Shown here: piece after piece, positions 32,339-41,605 of the stretch
How the letters are laid out: each line of letters opens with the position of its first letter
How positions within the stretch are numbered: the stretch's first letter is position 1
Assembly: GCF_007713685.1 (NCBI RefSeq)
Contig: NZ_VMRJ01000004.1
Location: 531,700 to 595,699 of the forward strand
Reading direction: 5' to 3'
Source of the DNA: Hymenobacter setariae
GTDB taxonomy: Bacteria > Bacteroidota > Bacteroidia > Cytophagales > Hymenobacteraceae
Length of the DNA: 64,000 bases
The notes under the pieces: model-generated
The model's input: the letters and a program-made list of their open reading frames with translations, nothing else
What the model was told of the DNA's origin: nothing
Databases searched by the model: none
Position numbers and translations under genes: made by a program

Positions 32339-34897
32339 TTAGCCGAATACTGGTACCACGCGCCCCTCGTCTACCTTCAGCGCCGCGTCGTATTTCTTAC
32401 CAGTTTTGGCCGATAAAAAACCTTTAATAACGCCCGTTTCGCCGCGACGCAGTAGCTGGCGTAGCTGCGTGTCGGTCAGCTTTTTGCCGCCCCACTCGAA
32501 GGGCACCCGGAACTGGCAGTCTTCGCGGAAGCGCGAGCAGCCGAAAGCGCTGCTGCCCTTGAGCATAGTACCGAGCTTGCACACCGGGCACGGTATCTGG
32601 CCGGGGTCGGTGGCGGTAGTGGGCTTGCTTTCGGCGGCAGGCACCAGTTCGGGTTGCAGCTTAGCGTCCAGCGTCAGCGCGCCGTCGAGCTTCTCGCCCG
32701 CACCCGTCACGAACCCTTTAATGAGCTGCGTGCGGCCTTTGCTCAGCAGGGCTTTCACCTGCGAGTCGGTCAGTTTCTTACCTAGGATTTCGGCGGGCAG
32801 CCGGAACTGGCAGCCTTCCCGGAAGCGGGCGCAACCGAAGGCCGTTTTACCCCGCAGGATGTGGCCGGTTTTGCAGGCCGGGCAAGCACCTAGGCCAGTG
32901 GCCGAGGCAGGCGCACTGCCAGCTTTCTCCTTAACAGTACCAGTGTTAGCTGGCTGGCTCTTGGGCCTAGGTAACTCTGCAACGGCGACGGGCGCCGACG
33001 ATACTGCCCGCCCACTGCGGTCGGTTTTCACCTCTTGCACCATTTCGCGCACCAGGCCTTTCAGCTCTTCTAAGAACTGGTCGGAAGGCAGCTCATTGCG
33101 CTCAATCTGGCGCAGTTTCTTCTCCCACTGGCCAGTTAATTCCGCCGATTTTAGCGTGGGGTTACGGATGAGACCAATCAGTTCGATGCCGGTGGGCGTG
33201 GGCAGAATACGCTTTTTATCGCGCCGGATGTAGTTGCGCTTGAACAGCGTTTCGATGATGGCGGCGCGGGTACTGGGGCGGCCAATGCCATTTTCCTTCA
33301 TCGCCAGGCGCAGTTCATCGTCGTCGATGTTGCGGCCGGCCGTTTCCATACCGCGCAGCAGGCTGGCCTCGGTGTAGTCTTTGGGCGGCTGGGTCATCTT
33401 GCTTTCCAACCTAGGTTGGTGCGGACCACTTTCCCCCTTCGTGAAGTTGGGGAGCACAGTGCTTACTACGTCGTCGTTGTCTTCGGCGCCAGTGGCAGCT
33501 TTCTCACCAGCTGGGGCGGCGGGCTTGGGCGCGGCCTGCTGCGTAGGGTCGCCGTAGATGACGCGCCAGCCGGGACTGAGAATCTGACGTCCGCGCACGC
33601 GGAACAGGAAGCCCGCCGCCTCGGCCAGCACGGTGGTATTGCTTACCTCGCAGTCGGGGTAAAACGCGGCGATGAAGCGACGCACGATGATGTCGTACAC
33701 GCTGGTTTCCATGCCACCGCTCGGCCGGCCGCTACCCGTCGGGATAATAGCGTGGTGGTCGGTTACCTTGTTGTTGTTAAATACCTTAGGCGTTTTCGGA
33801 ATCTTCTTTTCCAGCAGTGGCCCCGTGAAGTTCTCGTACCCAATGCCACGCAAAATAGCCGGAATCTTAGGGTACACGTCGTCGGGCAAGAACGTGGTAT
33901 CGACCCTAGGGTAGCTCACGGCCTTCTTTTCATACAAGGCCTGCACAATCTTGAGCGTGTCCTCGGCTGAGAGGCCCAACTGGTTGTTGCACTGCACTTG
34001 CAGCGAGGTCAAATCGAACAACCTAGGGGGTGATTCGCGGCCCTTTTTAATCTCGACGCTCGTGACGGTGAGCGGCGCGGGCCGCACGGTTTCGAGCGCC
34101 TGCTTGGCCTCGTCTTCCTTCACGAAGTATCCTAGGGCGCGCAGGCGCGACTGCTCGTCGGGCGCATCCTGAGCTTCCTTCTGCTCGGCCTCGGTGTTGA
34201 TGCGCGTGAAGGTGGTATTGCGGTACTCGGTCTTCAACACCCAGTAAGGCTCGGGCTTGAAATTGGCGATTTCGTGGTGGCGGGCCACCAGCAGGGCCAG
34301 CGTGGGCGTTTGCACCCGCCCAATGCTCAGCAGCTGCTTGTCCTGGTAAGTAGTGTATTTGAGGGTGAACAGACGCGTGGCATTTAGACCCAGCAGCCAG
34401 TCGCCCACAGCGCGGCTACGCCCGGCCTGGTATAGACTGTCGAACTCCTTGCCCTCGCGCAGGTTTTGAAAACCTTGGCGGATAGCTTCTTCAGTAAGCG
34501 ACGAAATCCAGAGGCGCTTGACGGGCTTGCGGCACTTGGCTTCGTGAATAACCCAACGCTGAATGACCTCGCCCTCCTGCCCGGCATCGCCGCAGTTGAT
34601 GACTTCGGTGGCCGCATCGAGTAGGCGCTTGATTGTGTTGAACTGCTTGACGACGCCTTCGTCGCGGCGCATGAGCTTGATACCAAACGCGTCGGGTATC
34701 ATGGGCAGGTCGTGCAGGCTCCAGCGCTTCCACTCGGGGCGGTAGTCGTCGGGCTCCTTCAGTTGGCAGAAGTGGCCGAAGGTCCACGTTACTTGGTAGC
34801 CGTTGCCCTCGTAGTAGCCATCCATGCGCCGGTCGGCCCCGATGACCTGGGCTATTTCGCGGGCTACACTGGGCTTTTCGGCAAGGCAAACTTTCAT
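32339..34897 (-). CDS. topB: DNA topoisomerase III (type IA)
   Basis: 852 aa. The TOPRIM start MKVCLAEKPSVAREIAQVIG, the acidic triad region EVINCGDAGQEGEVIQRWVI, SIGRVQTPTLALLVARH, and the catalytic Tyr in KKAVSYPRVDTTFLPDDVYP are all visible. KENGIGRPSTRAAIIETLFK and RNYIRRDKKRILPTPTGIEL complete the core. Two C-terminal topoisomerase-linked zinc-ribbon-like repeats follow (GACPACKTGHILRGKTAFGC and PCPVCKLGTMLKGSSAFGC). It relaxes and decatenates DNA, often with RecQ. It is full length for Bacteroidota TopB and converges on the Lgt fusion gene with a 20-bp gap. Confidence 0.92.
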   Translation of the reverse strand: MKVCLAEKPSVAREIAQVIGADRRMDGYYEGNGYQVTWTFGHFCQLKEPDDYRPEWKRWSLHDLPMIPDAFGIKLMRRDEGVVKQFNTIKRLLDAATEVINCGDAGQEGEVIQRWVIHEAKCRKPVKRLWISSLTEEAIRQGFQNLREGKEFDSLYQAGRSRAVGDWLLGLNATRLFTLKYTTYQDKQLLSIGRVQTPTLALLVARHHEIANFKPEPYWVLKTEYRNTTFTRINTEAEQKEAQDAPDEQSRLRALGYFVKEDEAKQALETVRPAPLTVTSVEIKKGRESPPRLFDLTSLQVQCNNQLGLSAEDTLKIVQALYEKKAVSYPRVDTTFLPDDVYPKIPAILRGIGYENFTGPLLEKKIPKTPKVFNNNKVTDHHAIIPTGSGRPSGGMETSVYDIIVRRFIAAFYPDCEVSNTTVLAEAAGFLFRVRGRQILSPGWRVIYGDPTQQAAPKPAAPAGEKAATGAEDNDDVVSTVLPNFTKGESGPHQPRLESKMTQPPKDYTEASLLRGMETAGRNIDDDELRLAMKENGIGRPSTRAAIIETLFKRNYIRRDKKRILPTPTGIELIGLIRNPTLKSAELTGQWEKKLRQIERNELPSDQFLEELKGLVREMVQEVKTDRSGRAVSSAPVAVAELPRPKSQPANTGTVKEKAGSAPASATGLGACPACKTGHILRGKTAFGCARFREGCQFRLPAEILGKKLTDSQVKALLSKGRTQLIKGFVTGAGEKLDGALTLDAKLQPELVPAAESKPTTATDPGQIPCPVCKLGTMLKGSSAFGCSRFREDCQFRVPFEWGGKKLTDTQLRQLLRRGETGVIKGFLSAKTGKKYDAALKVDEGRVVPVFG

Positions 34898-35000
34898 CGC
34901 AGATTCAAACAGATTAAACGTATTTCGTAGATGCGCCAGCTTTGCTGGCTGACTTTAATCAACAAAAATACGTTGCAAAAAGGTCGGGTTTACCGAGTAT

Positions 35001-35435
35001 CTATTGGGCGGTGGGCTCGCGGAAATACCGTGCCTTGAGCCGTCGTTGCAGCGACCTCGGTAGCCTATGCGCCTGAAAAGCGTCGATTGCTCGCTGCTCG
35101 CGCTTTCGGTTGTAAGCATTATAATAGAGCAGCTCGGCCCCGAGTACCGGGAGGCCTAAAAATGCTACCGCTACGCGTTGCGATATAATGGCTTTCGGGG
35201 AGCCGTCTGGAATCAGCCCGATGCCCACAAGCAGCGCCGTCGCGCCCACTACGTAGCTACGCTTATGGCGCTGCGCCGTATAGAACCGGTGCAAGGCGGC
35301 CACGGTATCGAGCGGAGCCGGGCGGACAGCCAACGTATCGGGTGGGACCACCGCTCCTACTAGTTGGGCAAGCGCTACGGGGCGGCTAGCTGCTATAAGC
35401 AGCAGCACTAGCGAAAACTTTGAAATTAGACGCAT
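35001..35435 (-). CDS. Exported hypothetical protein, 144 aa (paralog of 35619-36065)
   Basis: From MRLISKFSLVLLLIAASRPV at 35435 (14 earlier codons are AT-rich leader). Signal peptide, then DTVAALHRFYTAQRHKRSYV, a hydrophobic hairpin (AVAFLGLPVLGAELLYYNAY) and a basic end (RKREQRAIDAFQAHRLPRSL). It matches the next gene in layout and in DTVAALH-FY, LLYY/LYYR and AI--F-AH. The two arose by duplication. Possible inner-membrane proteins of unknown role. Confidence 0.6.
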   Translation of the reverse strand: MRLISKFSLVLLLIAASRPVALAQLVGAVVPPDTLAVRPAPLDTVAALHRFYTAQRHKRSYVVGATALLVGIGLIPDGSPKAIISQRVAVAFLGLPVLGAELLYYNAYNRKREQRAIDAFQAHRLPRSLQRRLKARYFREPTAQ

Positions 35436-35618
35436 AAAATAGCGGGTATTTAATATACTACAATTATAATATATCAACTACCCGCGTAGTAACCCGCGTC
35501 CGAGTTACATGCTATGAACGTGATAGAAATTCCACTGGCATATCCTGCTGCTACTGACGTGAGTACCTGCAATCCTACGCATATTCTGTGCTAGCACCAG
35601 CGACTTGCTTACGCCGAG

Positions 35619-36065
35619 CTAGCGCCTAGGCGACTCCGGCTTAAAGTATTCAGGTTTCAGTTGCTCTCGCGTGCTACTACGCAGTTGATGAGCTCGGAAC
35701 TCCTCAATGGCCCACCGCTCGCTGCGCTTGCTGTACTGGCGATAATAAAGCGCCTCGGTACCTAGCGCTGAAACGCCTAACACTCCAATATAGAACGGCA
35801 CCAAAGAGCCGCTTAGATTTTGTGGTTCATCGGCAAACGTGTTCTGAATAAAAATAGTAAGCGCGAAAAGCCCACCCGTCATCAACAGTACCCGTGGTAA
35901 GGCCCGCCGCTTTTGCTGATAAAAGTTATGCAAAGCCGCCACGGTATCTGGAGCTACCGCAGCTTCGTTAGCAACTAGCGGCAACGGAGTGGCCGAAGCA
36001 GGAGCCTGCGCCCGGCCCACCAAAGTGGCTAGTAAAAAGAACCCAACTAGTAAAAAGTGTCGCAT
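35619..36065 (-). CDS. Exported hypothetical protein, 148 aa
   Basis: Signal peptide MRHFLLVGFFLLATLVGRAQ. Contains DTVAALHNFYQQKRRALPRV, two membrane-like segments (VLLMTGGLFALTIFIQ; LVPFYIGVLGVSALGTEALY) and a basic tail (RQYSKRSERWAIEEFRAHQL). It is the upstream tandem paralog of the 144-aa gene, 183 bp away. No domain recognised. Confidence 0.6.
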   Translation of the reverse strand: MRHFLLVGFFLLATLVGRAQAPASATPLPLVANEAAVAPDTVAALHNFYQQKRRALPRVLLMTGGLFALTIFIQNTFADEPQNLSGSLVPFYIGVLGVSALGTEALYYRQYSKRSERWAIEEFRAHQLRSSTREQLKPEYFKPESPRR

Positions 36066-36134
36066 CGGAAAAGGGGGTTAGTAGCAAAGAATGCAAGTAG
36101 CACCGCCCTAGCGAATACCATACCACGGGGCTTG

Positions 36135-37067
36135 TTAGCCTGCCTTTTCAGATGGCGCGGTAATGAGCACCACCGAACCCACGATAACTACCGCTCCTAC
36201 CAGCATTCGGCCGGTGAGCGCTTCGCCGAGCATCACCCAGCCCAGCAGCACGGCCACCACCGGGTTGACGTAGGCGTAGGTGGCCACGCGGGCCGCGGGC
36301 GCATTTTTCATGAGCCAGCTATAGGCCGTGAAGGCTACTAAGGAGCCAAACACCACTAGGTATCCGAAGCCCAGCCACGACGCCCGCGACACCTGCCCTA
36401 GGTGCAGCTCGCGCCCCTCGCCAATGAGCAGGCCCAGCAAAAGCAAGAGCACGCCCCCGGCCAGCATTTGCATGCCCGCGCCCTGCACGGCCGACCTAGG
36501 GCTAGGCGCCCGCAAGCCATAGAGCGAACCCGCCGCCCAGCAAAAGGCCGCCCCAATAACCGCGCCGGCGCTCAGCAGCTGTTGCGAACCTGAGCCAACG
36601 CCTAGTTGCTCGCCCACTAGCAAATACACCCCGCCAAAACCCAGTAGCAACCCCAGCAGCACCTTGCCGCTGGGCCGCGGCTGGCCTAGCCATAGCCAGC
36701 TCAGCAGCACTATCCAGAAGGGCTCGACCGCCACTAATAGCGCGGCCAGGCTCGACGGAATGTAGCGCTCGGCCAGCACCACGCCGCCATTGCCACCCAT
36801 CAGCAGCAAGGCCCCAACTATAAAACTGGTGCGCCACTGTGCAGCGGTAGGCGGCTCGTAGCCAGCCGATGCCCGGCCAACCGCCGACATTACCAGCCCC
36901 GCTAACAGAAAGCGGGCGCCCGCCATAAGTAGCGGCGGCAATGTAGCAATGGCATACTTAACTGCCAGGTAAGTAGAACCCCAAATGAGGTACACCGCCG
37001 CAAACGCCAACAGCAGCAGCACCCGGCGCGGCGCGGTAGAACCTGGCGTAGAGGTTAGAGCGTTCAT
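36135..37067 (-). CDS. EamA-family (DMT) transporter
   Basis: 310 aa with ten predicted membrane helices in two EamA repeats, the usual size. The opening repeat reads FAAVYLIWGSTYLAVKYAIA, then MAGARFLLAGLVM, then AALLVAVEPFWIVLLSWLWL. The second repeat contains YLVVFGSLVAFTAYSWLMKN and YAYVNPVVAVLLGWVMLGEA, the hallmark C-terminal helix. Members of this drug/metabolite transporter superfamily export amino acids or other metabolites across the inner membrane; the YedA/RhtA group is the nearest by pattern. The substrate is unknown. Confidence 0.85.
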   Translation of the reverse strand: MNALTSTPGSTAPRRVLLLLAFAAVYLIWGSTYLAVKYAIATLPPLLMAGARFLLAGLVMSAVGRASAGYEPPTAAQWRTSFIVGALLLMGGNGGVVLAERYIPSSLAALLVAVEPFWIVLLSWLWLGQPRPSGKVLLGLLLGFGGVYLLVGEQLGVGSGSQQLLSAGAVIGAAFCWAAGSLYGLRAPSPRSAVQGAGMQMLAGGVLLLLLGLLIGEGRELHLGQVSRASWLGFGYLVVFGSLVAFTAYSWLMKNAPAARVATYAYVNPVVAVLLGWVMLGEALTGRMLVGAVVIVGSVVLITAPSEKAG

Positions 37068-37165
37068 AGCTGCGACAAATCAATGCTAACGTTTTCTTAT
37101 TGACGTGGAAGTTCACTAAAGCTCCTGACGCGCGTGGGGCCTAACCGAGCAGGCTCTAAAAACGC

Positions 37166-37248
37166 CTGTCATGCTGAGCTTGTGAAGCATCTTCTCACGC
37201 TAGGTTATCTCAACCGTGATAAGATGCTTCGCAAGCTCAGCATGACAG
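37166..37248. repeat. REP-like palindromic repeat
   Basis: 28-base arms (37166-37193 and 37221-37248) with one wobble pair and a 27-base loop. The arm contains TCATGCTGAGCTTGTGAAGC. A related element sits at 49347-49442 (shared TCATGC and GCGAAGCATCT core). Located between two minus-strand genes, so it may also work as a terminator. I believe this motif recurs in related genomes, but cannot check here. Confidence 0.7.
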
Positions 37249-37264
37249 CTTTTCACCCAAGCAC

Positions 37265-39244
37265 TTACCGGCGCAGGGCTACCCGCACCCCGGCCATAAG
37301 CCAGCGCGTGGGCATTTGGGCACCTAGGAGGTCCGAGTACTTGGCGTTGAACAGGTTCTGGGCCTGGCCCGTGAGCCAGAGGCGCTCAGGCAGCAGCGCC
37401 AAGTCGAGGCGAGCGTTGAAGACGGCGTAGCGCGGCGTGAGCTCGCGGCTGATGGCGGCGGCCGCTTGAGCATCGCGCTGCTTGAAAAGGCCACCTAGGG
37501 TAAGCGTGCCGCGGCGGTGCGTGAGGCTTACCGTGCCCGATACCAGGTGCTTAGCTACGTTGGATAGGTACTGCGACACTACATCGCCTTCCTTGCTGAG
37601 GTGCACCCAGGTGTAGCCCACCGAGCCGTCGAGGCGCAGGCTAGGCGTAAGCTGGGCGCGAGTGGTCAGCTCCGTTTCGATGCCTTGGGTAGTGACGGCA
37701 AACAGGTTTTGGGCAAAGCGGTAGGTCGCGTTCGGGTTCAGGTTGGTGAAGCCCGTAGCTTCAATGACTTGGTTGCCCGGCTGGCTCACGTAATCAATCA
37801 GGTTCTTACCGTAGCGATTGAAGTAGGTGCTGCGCACCGTGAGCGCCTGCCAGGGCTGATAGTCGAAGCCCGCTTCATAGTTGAAGGTGCGCTCGGCAGC
37901 TAGGCCGGGATTGCCCACGTTGAAGCCCGTGGGCACGATGCCAGGGCGAATGGCCGAGTTGTATTGCTCCGTAAAATTGGCCGCTCGAATGGCGCGGCCC
38001 ACTGCCCCGCGCACCGTCAGCTTCTCGCCTACTTGCTGGCTGGCATTGAGCTGCGGCACTAGCTCGGTGCCGTAGGCTTGGTCGTGGTCGAGGCGCAGGG
38101 CGGCCGTGAGGTTCAGGCGAGGGGTAGGCGCAACGACGGCCACCGCAAATGCCCCCGTGTGCCACACCGCGTGGTCGCCGCGGTCGTTGCTTTGCACGGC
38201 GCGGCGGTCGGCTTGCCCCCCTAGGGTAGCGCGCACTTTGCTAGATAGTTGCAGCTGGTGCTGACCCTGCACGTTGAGGTAGTGCATGAGGTGGTCGCTG
38301 GCTACCGAGGTCGGTGTGAAAACATAGACATCGGTGCTGGCCGTGCCTACTACTTGTAGCTCGGTGCGGGCGCGCTCGTTCCAGTCGTAGCGCAACTGCC
38401 CCTGGTACCAGTCGCGGGTAGCTACTTCGCGGGCCTGGTCGGTAGGGTTGGTAGTGTAGAAATACTGGGCGTTGAAATCGCGCCGGTCGAAGCTGGCGCG
38501 GGCCGCGGCGCTGAACTTCTCCGTAATCTGGTACGCGCCCGACAGCGAGTAGGTGTTCAGCTTCACATCGTTGCGCTGGGCATTGCTGGGTGCGTCGCGC
38601 AGCTGGCCGCTGGCCGTGTTGTTCAAGATACCGCCCGCAAAACGCAGGCCTTTCTCTTGACCATAAAAGCCGGCGTTGGTGCTTTTCAGGCCGTACTCGC
38701 CGGCCATGAAGGTGCCCGCCAGCTCGACGCCGTCGGGGCGGTGAGTGGCGGCGAAGGTCTTGGTTACGATGTTGATGAAGCCGCCCACGGCATCTGGTCC
38801 GTAGAGGGCGGCGCCGGGTCCGCGCACTATCTCAATTTGCTCTATCTCGGCCGGCGCAATGGGCAGGTAGCCCGCAAAGTGGCCAGTCAGCGGGTCGTTG
38901 AGACGCATGCCATCCAGCAGCAGCAGCACCTGGTTGAAGGTGCTACCGCGCAGCGTAATGTCGGCTTGAGCACCAAAGCTGCCGCGGCTTTGCACTTCCA
39001 GAGCAGGTAAAAAGCGCAGTAGGTCGTCGAGCGATGTGACGGGGTAGCGGCTGAGCGCCGTGCCGGGCACCACGGTCACGTAGCGGCCAGTTTGGCCCGC
39101 TAGCTGCCCTAGGCGAGTGGCATACACGGTTACTTCTTGGAGGCGCTTGGTGCTACTATCGGCAGGGGCGACCAGTTGCTGCGCCTGCGTGGCCAGCGGA
39201 AAAGCCAACGCAAAACTTGCGGCAGCTGGTAAAAGTCGGGGCAT
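37265..39244 (-). CDS. TonB-dependent outer-membrane receptor
   Basis: 659 aa. Signal peptide to TQAQ. The plug domain has the TonB-box-proximal LQEVTVYATRLGQLAGQTGR and the typical DITLRGSTFNQVLLLLDGMR and IEIVRGPGAALYGPDAVGGF blocks. The rest is a 22-stranded barrel ending SDLLGAQMPTRWLMAGVRVA. It is BtuB/FepA-like in size, without the N-terminal carboxypeptidase-like domain of SusC. The ligand (cobalamin, haem, siderophore) is not determined. I searched the upstream bases by eye for a cobalamin riboswitch and saw none. It is a single-gene unit. Confidence 0.88.
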   Translation of the reverse strand: MPRLLPAAASFALAFPLATQAQQLVAPADSSTKRLQEVTVYATRLGQLAGQTGRYVTVVPGTALSRYPVTSLDDLLRFLPALEVQSRGSFGAQADITLRGSTFNQVLLLLDGMRLNDPLTGHFAGYLPIAPAEIEQIEIVRGPGAALYGPDAVGGFINIVTKTFAATHRPDGVELAGTFMAGEYGLKSTNAGFYGQEKGLRFAGGILNNTASGQLRDAPSNAQRNDVKLNTYSLSGAYQITEKFSAAARASFDRRDFNAQYFYTTNPTDQAREVATRDWYQGQLRYDWNERARTELQVVGTASTDVYVFTPTSVASDHLMHYLNVQGQHQLQLSSKVRATLGGQADRRAVQSNDRGDHAVWHTGAFAVAVVAPTPRLNLTAALRLDHDQAYGTELVPQLNASQQVGEKLTVRGAVGRAIRAANFTEQYNSAIRPGIVPTGFNVGNPGLAAERTFNYEAGFDYQPWQALTVRSTYFNRYGKNLIDYVSQPGNQVIEATGFTNLNPNATYRFAQNLFAVTTQGIETELTTRAQLTPSLRLDGSVGYTWVHLSKEGDVVSQYLSNVAKHLVSGTVSLTHRRGTLTLGGLFKQRDAQAAAAISRELTPRYAVFNARLDLALLPERLWLTGQAQNLFNAKYSDLLGAQMPTRWLMAGVRVALRR

Positions 39245-39362
39245 ACAAGGGGCGTAAAAACGGCCGCAAAGGTAGCCCTACTCTGCCCGGGCACATACCC
39301 TAGGTCCTAGTATATGCGTATAAGCTGGCAAGCGCGGTGGCCCTTTCCCCACGCTTTATTCT

Positions 39363-39797
39363 GTGGCCGACACCGTTCTTTATGCCCAACCCTACGGGGA
39401 TATGATGCTCGCGCCCGAGGTTCCCTGCGTCGTTATAGCCTGGCATGGCTTTGCCAACAGCGAACAGTTTCGCGAGCTTATGGACCGAGGCCTGGAGCTA
39501 TATCGAGCCGAAGCCCAGCGCACCCAGCCCCTAGGGTGGCTCGCCGACACGCGCAACCACAGCGCCATCCGGGCTGCCGACCAGGAGTGGCTGGCTACCG
39601 ACTGGAACCGGCGGGCGTACCTAGCTGGCATTCGGCACGTGTGCTTCGTAGTGCCCGACAGCGTGGTTGGCCAGATTACCATCAATACGTTTTCTGCTAA
39701 CGCCCTGGCTCACCTCGATTATCCCATCACCACCAGCCTGCACCGCACCCTAGCCGAAGCCAAGACAGAGCTGCGCGCCACGCTGCTCGGTCACTAA
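39363..39797 (+). CDS. SpoIIAA/STAS-like protein, 144 aa
   Basis: GTG start at 39363; in-frame ATG codons at about 39402 would cut the first strand. Layout: YAQPYGDMMLAPEVPCVVIA, then a helix (NSEQFRELMDRGLELYRAEA), the characteristic PLGWLADTRNHSAIRAADQE, and a closing helix (LAEAKTELRATL). This is a clean member of the SpoIIAA-like family that also has members at 14170 and 15156. Function unknown. It converges on the DUF3078 gene with 11 bp between stops. Confidence 0.68.
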   Translation: MADTVLYAQPYGDMMLAPEVPCVVIAWHGFANSEQFRELMDRGLELYRAEAQRTQPLGWLADTRNHSAIRAADQEWLATDWNRRAYLAGIRHVCFVVPDSVVGQITINTFSANALAHLDYPITTSLHRTLAEAKTELRATLLGH

Positions 39798-39808
39798 GCC
39801 TCCAGCGC

Positions 39809-40717
39809 CTACCTAGGGGCCGTGGCGGCCCGCTCGCGGCTCAGCAGGATGCCCAGCGCTAGGCTCTGGCTGTATTGCACGCCGGGGTCTTGGTCGTAGT
39901 CGTAGAGCAAGATGCCGCTTAGGCTCACGTTGATATACTTATTTACCTTGGCCGTGATGGTGAGGTCGAGGCGGTGGTCAATCTTTTGGGGCGTAAAGGT
40001 TTCGTAGTTACCAAACAGCACGTAGCGCGCCTTTAGGTTTGCATTGGGGCCAAGCGGCTGGTCGAGCTCAGCCAAGGCTTGCGCGGCTAGCACCTCCCAG
40101 CGCACCGTGCGGCCGGGGTCTACTCCGTAAATAACATCGGTGGGCGTGCCCTGAAAGCGCGCTAGGTCACGCACCACCGTGAGGCGCGGTGAAAAGGGCG
40201 ACAGCCGCAGCTTGAACCGCGCCGACGGATGATACTCAATGCCATAGGAACTAGTGATGTAGCCCGGCGCCAGAAAGCTCGACACGAGCCGCGGCTGGTC
40301 GTTGTCGTACTGGTAGCCGGGGGCAAACTGCGTCAGCAAGTTTACTGCCGTAAACAGACCCCACTTTTTGGTGAGGTCGTAGCCGTAGTTGGAATCAAGC
40401 CACAGCCGGTCGAGGGTTTTGCGGTAGCCCTGGCCCTTAGCATATTGAAAGGCAAATAGAAAATCGGCCTGGTTGGCCCAGGTGTGGCGCTCGCGGTGGT
40501 AAGTGGCCTTGCCATTGAAGAGCGCGCTCACGCCAACGGTGCTGGCACCGCCGCCCTTCCAGTTATCCGACAGCAGCGACTCGTTGACGTTCAGGCCCAC
40601 TTTTAAGCTGGTGCCCCAGTAGCGCACCTGCCCCGAGTCGGCAGCCGCTGGGACCGTTTGGGCCAAAGCTGGCCGCGCGCCGGCCAACGCAACTAGTAGC
40701 GTAAGCAGTTTTTTCAT
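39809..40717 (-). CDS. DUF3078 outer-membrane-type protein
   Basis: 302 aa from MKKLLTLLVALAGARPALAQ at 40717 (16 earlier codons removed). The block WGTSLKVGLNVNESLLSDNW near the mature N-terminus, followed by KGGGASTVGVSALFNGKATY, is the DUF3078 signature. LWLDSNYGYDLTKKWGLFTA and alternating strands throughout support a beta-barrel. It probably sits in the outer membrane. The family has no known function but is conserved in Bacteroidota. Confidence 0.8.
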   Translation of the reverse strand: MKKLLTLLVALAGARPALAQTVPAAADSGQVRYWGTSLKVGLNVNESLLSDNWKGGGASTVGVSALFNGKATYHRERHTWANQADFLFAFQYAKGQGYRKTLDRLWLDSNYGYDLTKKWGLFTAVNLLTQFAPGYQYDNDQPRLVSSFLAPGYITSSYGIEYHPSARFKLRLSPFSPRLTVVRDLARFQGTPTDVIYGVDPGRTVRWEVLAAQALAELDQPLGPNANLKARYVLFGNYETFTPQKIDHRLDLTITAKVNKYINVSLSGILLYDYDQDPGVQYSQSLALGILLSRERAATAPR

Positions 40718-40845
40718 ACATACACCCTTAAAACTGGTGCAAAAGTAAGAATCGCCTTGCACCACCGCCGCTGCTTTGGGTCACTTAGGGGCCATCAGCT
40801 AGCACGTAGCAGCCCTGAATTAGACCAACGCCACCCCACAAAAAA

Positions 40846-40881
40846 GCGCCCACCGCCCGATGTAAGTCAGGCGGTGGGCGC
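40846..40881 (-). terminator. Terminator of the carbonic anhydrase gene
   Basis: Perfect 12-bp GC-rich stem (40846-40857 with 40870-40881), followed on the minus strand by a T-run. 17 bp after the stop codon. Confidence 0.8.
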
Positions 40882-40897
40882 GTACGGCTAGCGGCTG

Positions 40898-41605
40898 CTA
40901 TTCCGTTTCAGGCTGGTCGGCCGGGTCGTGCTGCGGGCCCTCATACGAGCTGGCATCGTTGTCGTAGCTGGCAGCTTCGGTGGCGTAGATGTGCTCCATC
41001 TGCTCCATCACCTCGTGGCCATGCACGTCTAGGTCCTTGAGCACGCCGTCGGCGATGTCATACACCAGGCCGTGCAGGCGCGGGGGCTTGGGGCCGCGCA
41101 TGGCGTTCTGAATAATGTTAATCTTGGCCAGGTTACTTACCTGCTCTATCACATTGAGCTCGACCATGCGGCGTAGGCGCTGTTTTTCGTCCTGAATGCG
41201 CAGTAGTTCGGTTTCGTGCAGGCGCACCACGTCGCGGATGTTGACCAGCCAGTTGTCAATCAGCCCGTACTGCTTGCTATTGGCGGCTGCCGCTACGCCA
41301 CCGCAGCCATAGTGGCCCACTACCATAATGTCCTGCACGCCTAGCACCTCCACGGCGTATTGCAGCACACTCAGCAGGTTCATGTCGGTGTGCACTACCA
41401 TATTGGCAATGTTGCGGTGCACAAACATTTCGCCCGGGCCCGTACCCGTGATGCCCGAGGCCGGCACCCGCGAGTCGGAGCACCCGATGAACAGGTAGCG
41501 CGGCGTTTGGCCATTGGCCAGGTTGGCAAAGAAGTCGGGGTCCTGCGCGTTTTTAGTGGCAACCCACTGCTTGTTATTGTCTAGAATGGTTTGGATACCA
41601 GCCAT
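40898..41605 (-). CDS. can: Beta-class carbonic anhydrase
   Basis: 235 aa. Zinc ligands Cys42, His98 and Cys101 with the Asp44-Arg46 pair are all present: YLFIGCSDSRVPASGITGTG and IMVVGHYGCGGV. The substrate-channel segment GEMFVHRNIANMV is normal. It interconverts CO2 and bicarbonate in the cytoplasm. The C-terminal 25 residues are acidic and low-complexity, an extension beyond the usual fold. It appears to be a single-gene unit. Confidence 0.92.
   Translation of the reverse strand: MAGIQTILDNNKQWVATKNAQDPDFFANLANGQTPRYLFIGCSDSRVPASGITGTGPGEMFVHRNIANMVVHTDMNLLSVLQYAVEVLGVQDIMVVGHYGCGGVAAAANSKQYGLIDNWLVNIRDVVRLHETELLRIQDEKQRLRRMVELNVIEQVSNLAKINIIQNAMRGPKPPRLHGLVYDIADGVLKDLDVHGHEVMEQMEHIYATEAASYDNDASSYEGPQHDPADQPETE

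Noticed and set aside
39245..39362. Cobalamin riboswitch upstream of the TonB receptor.
   Set aside because: The gap is only about 120 bp and contains no recognisable conserved box.
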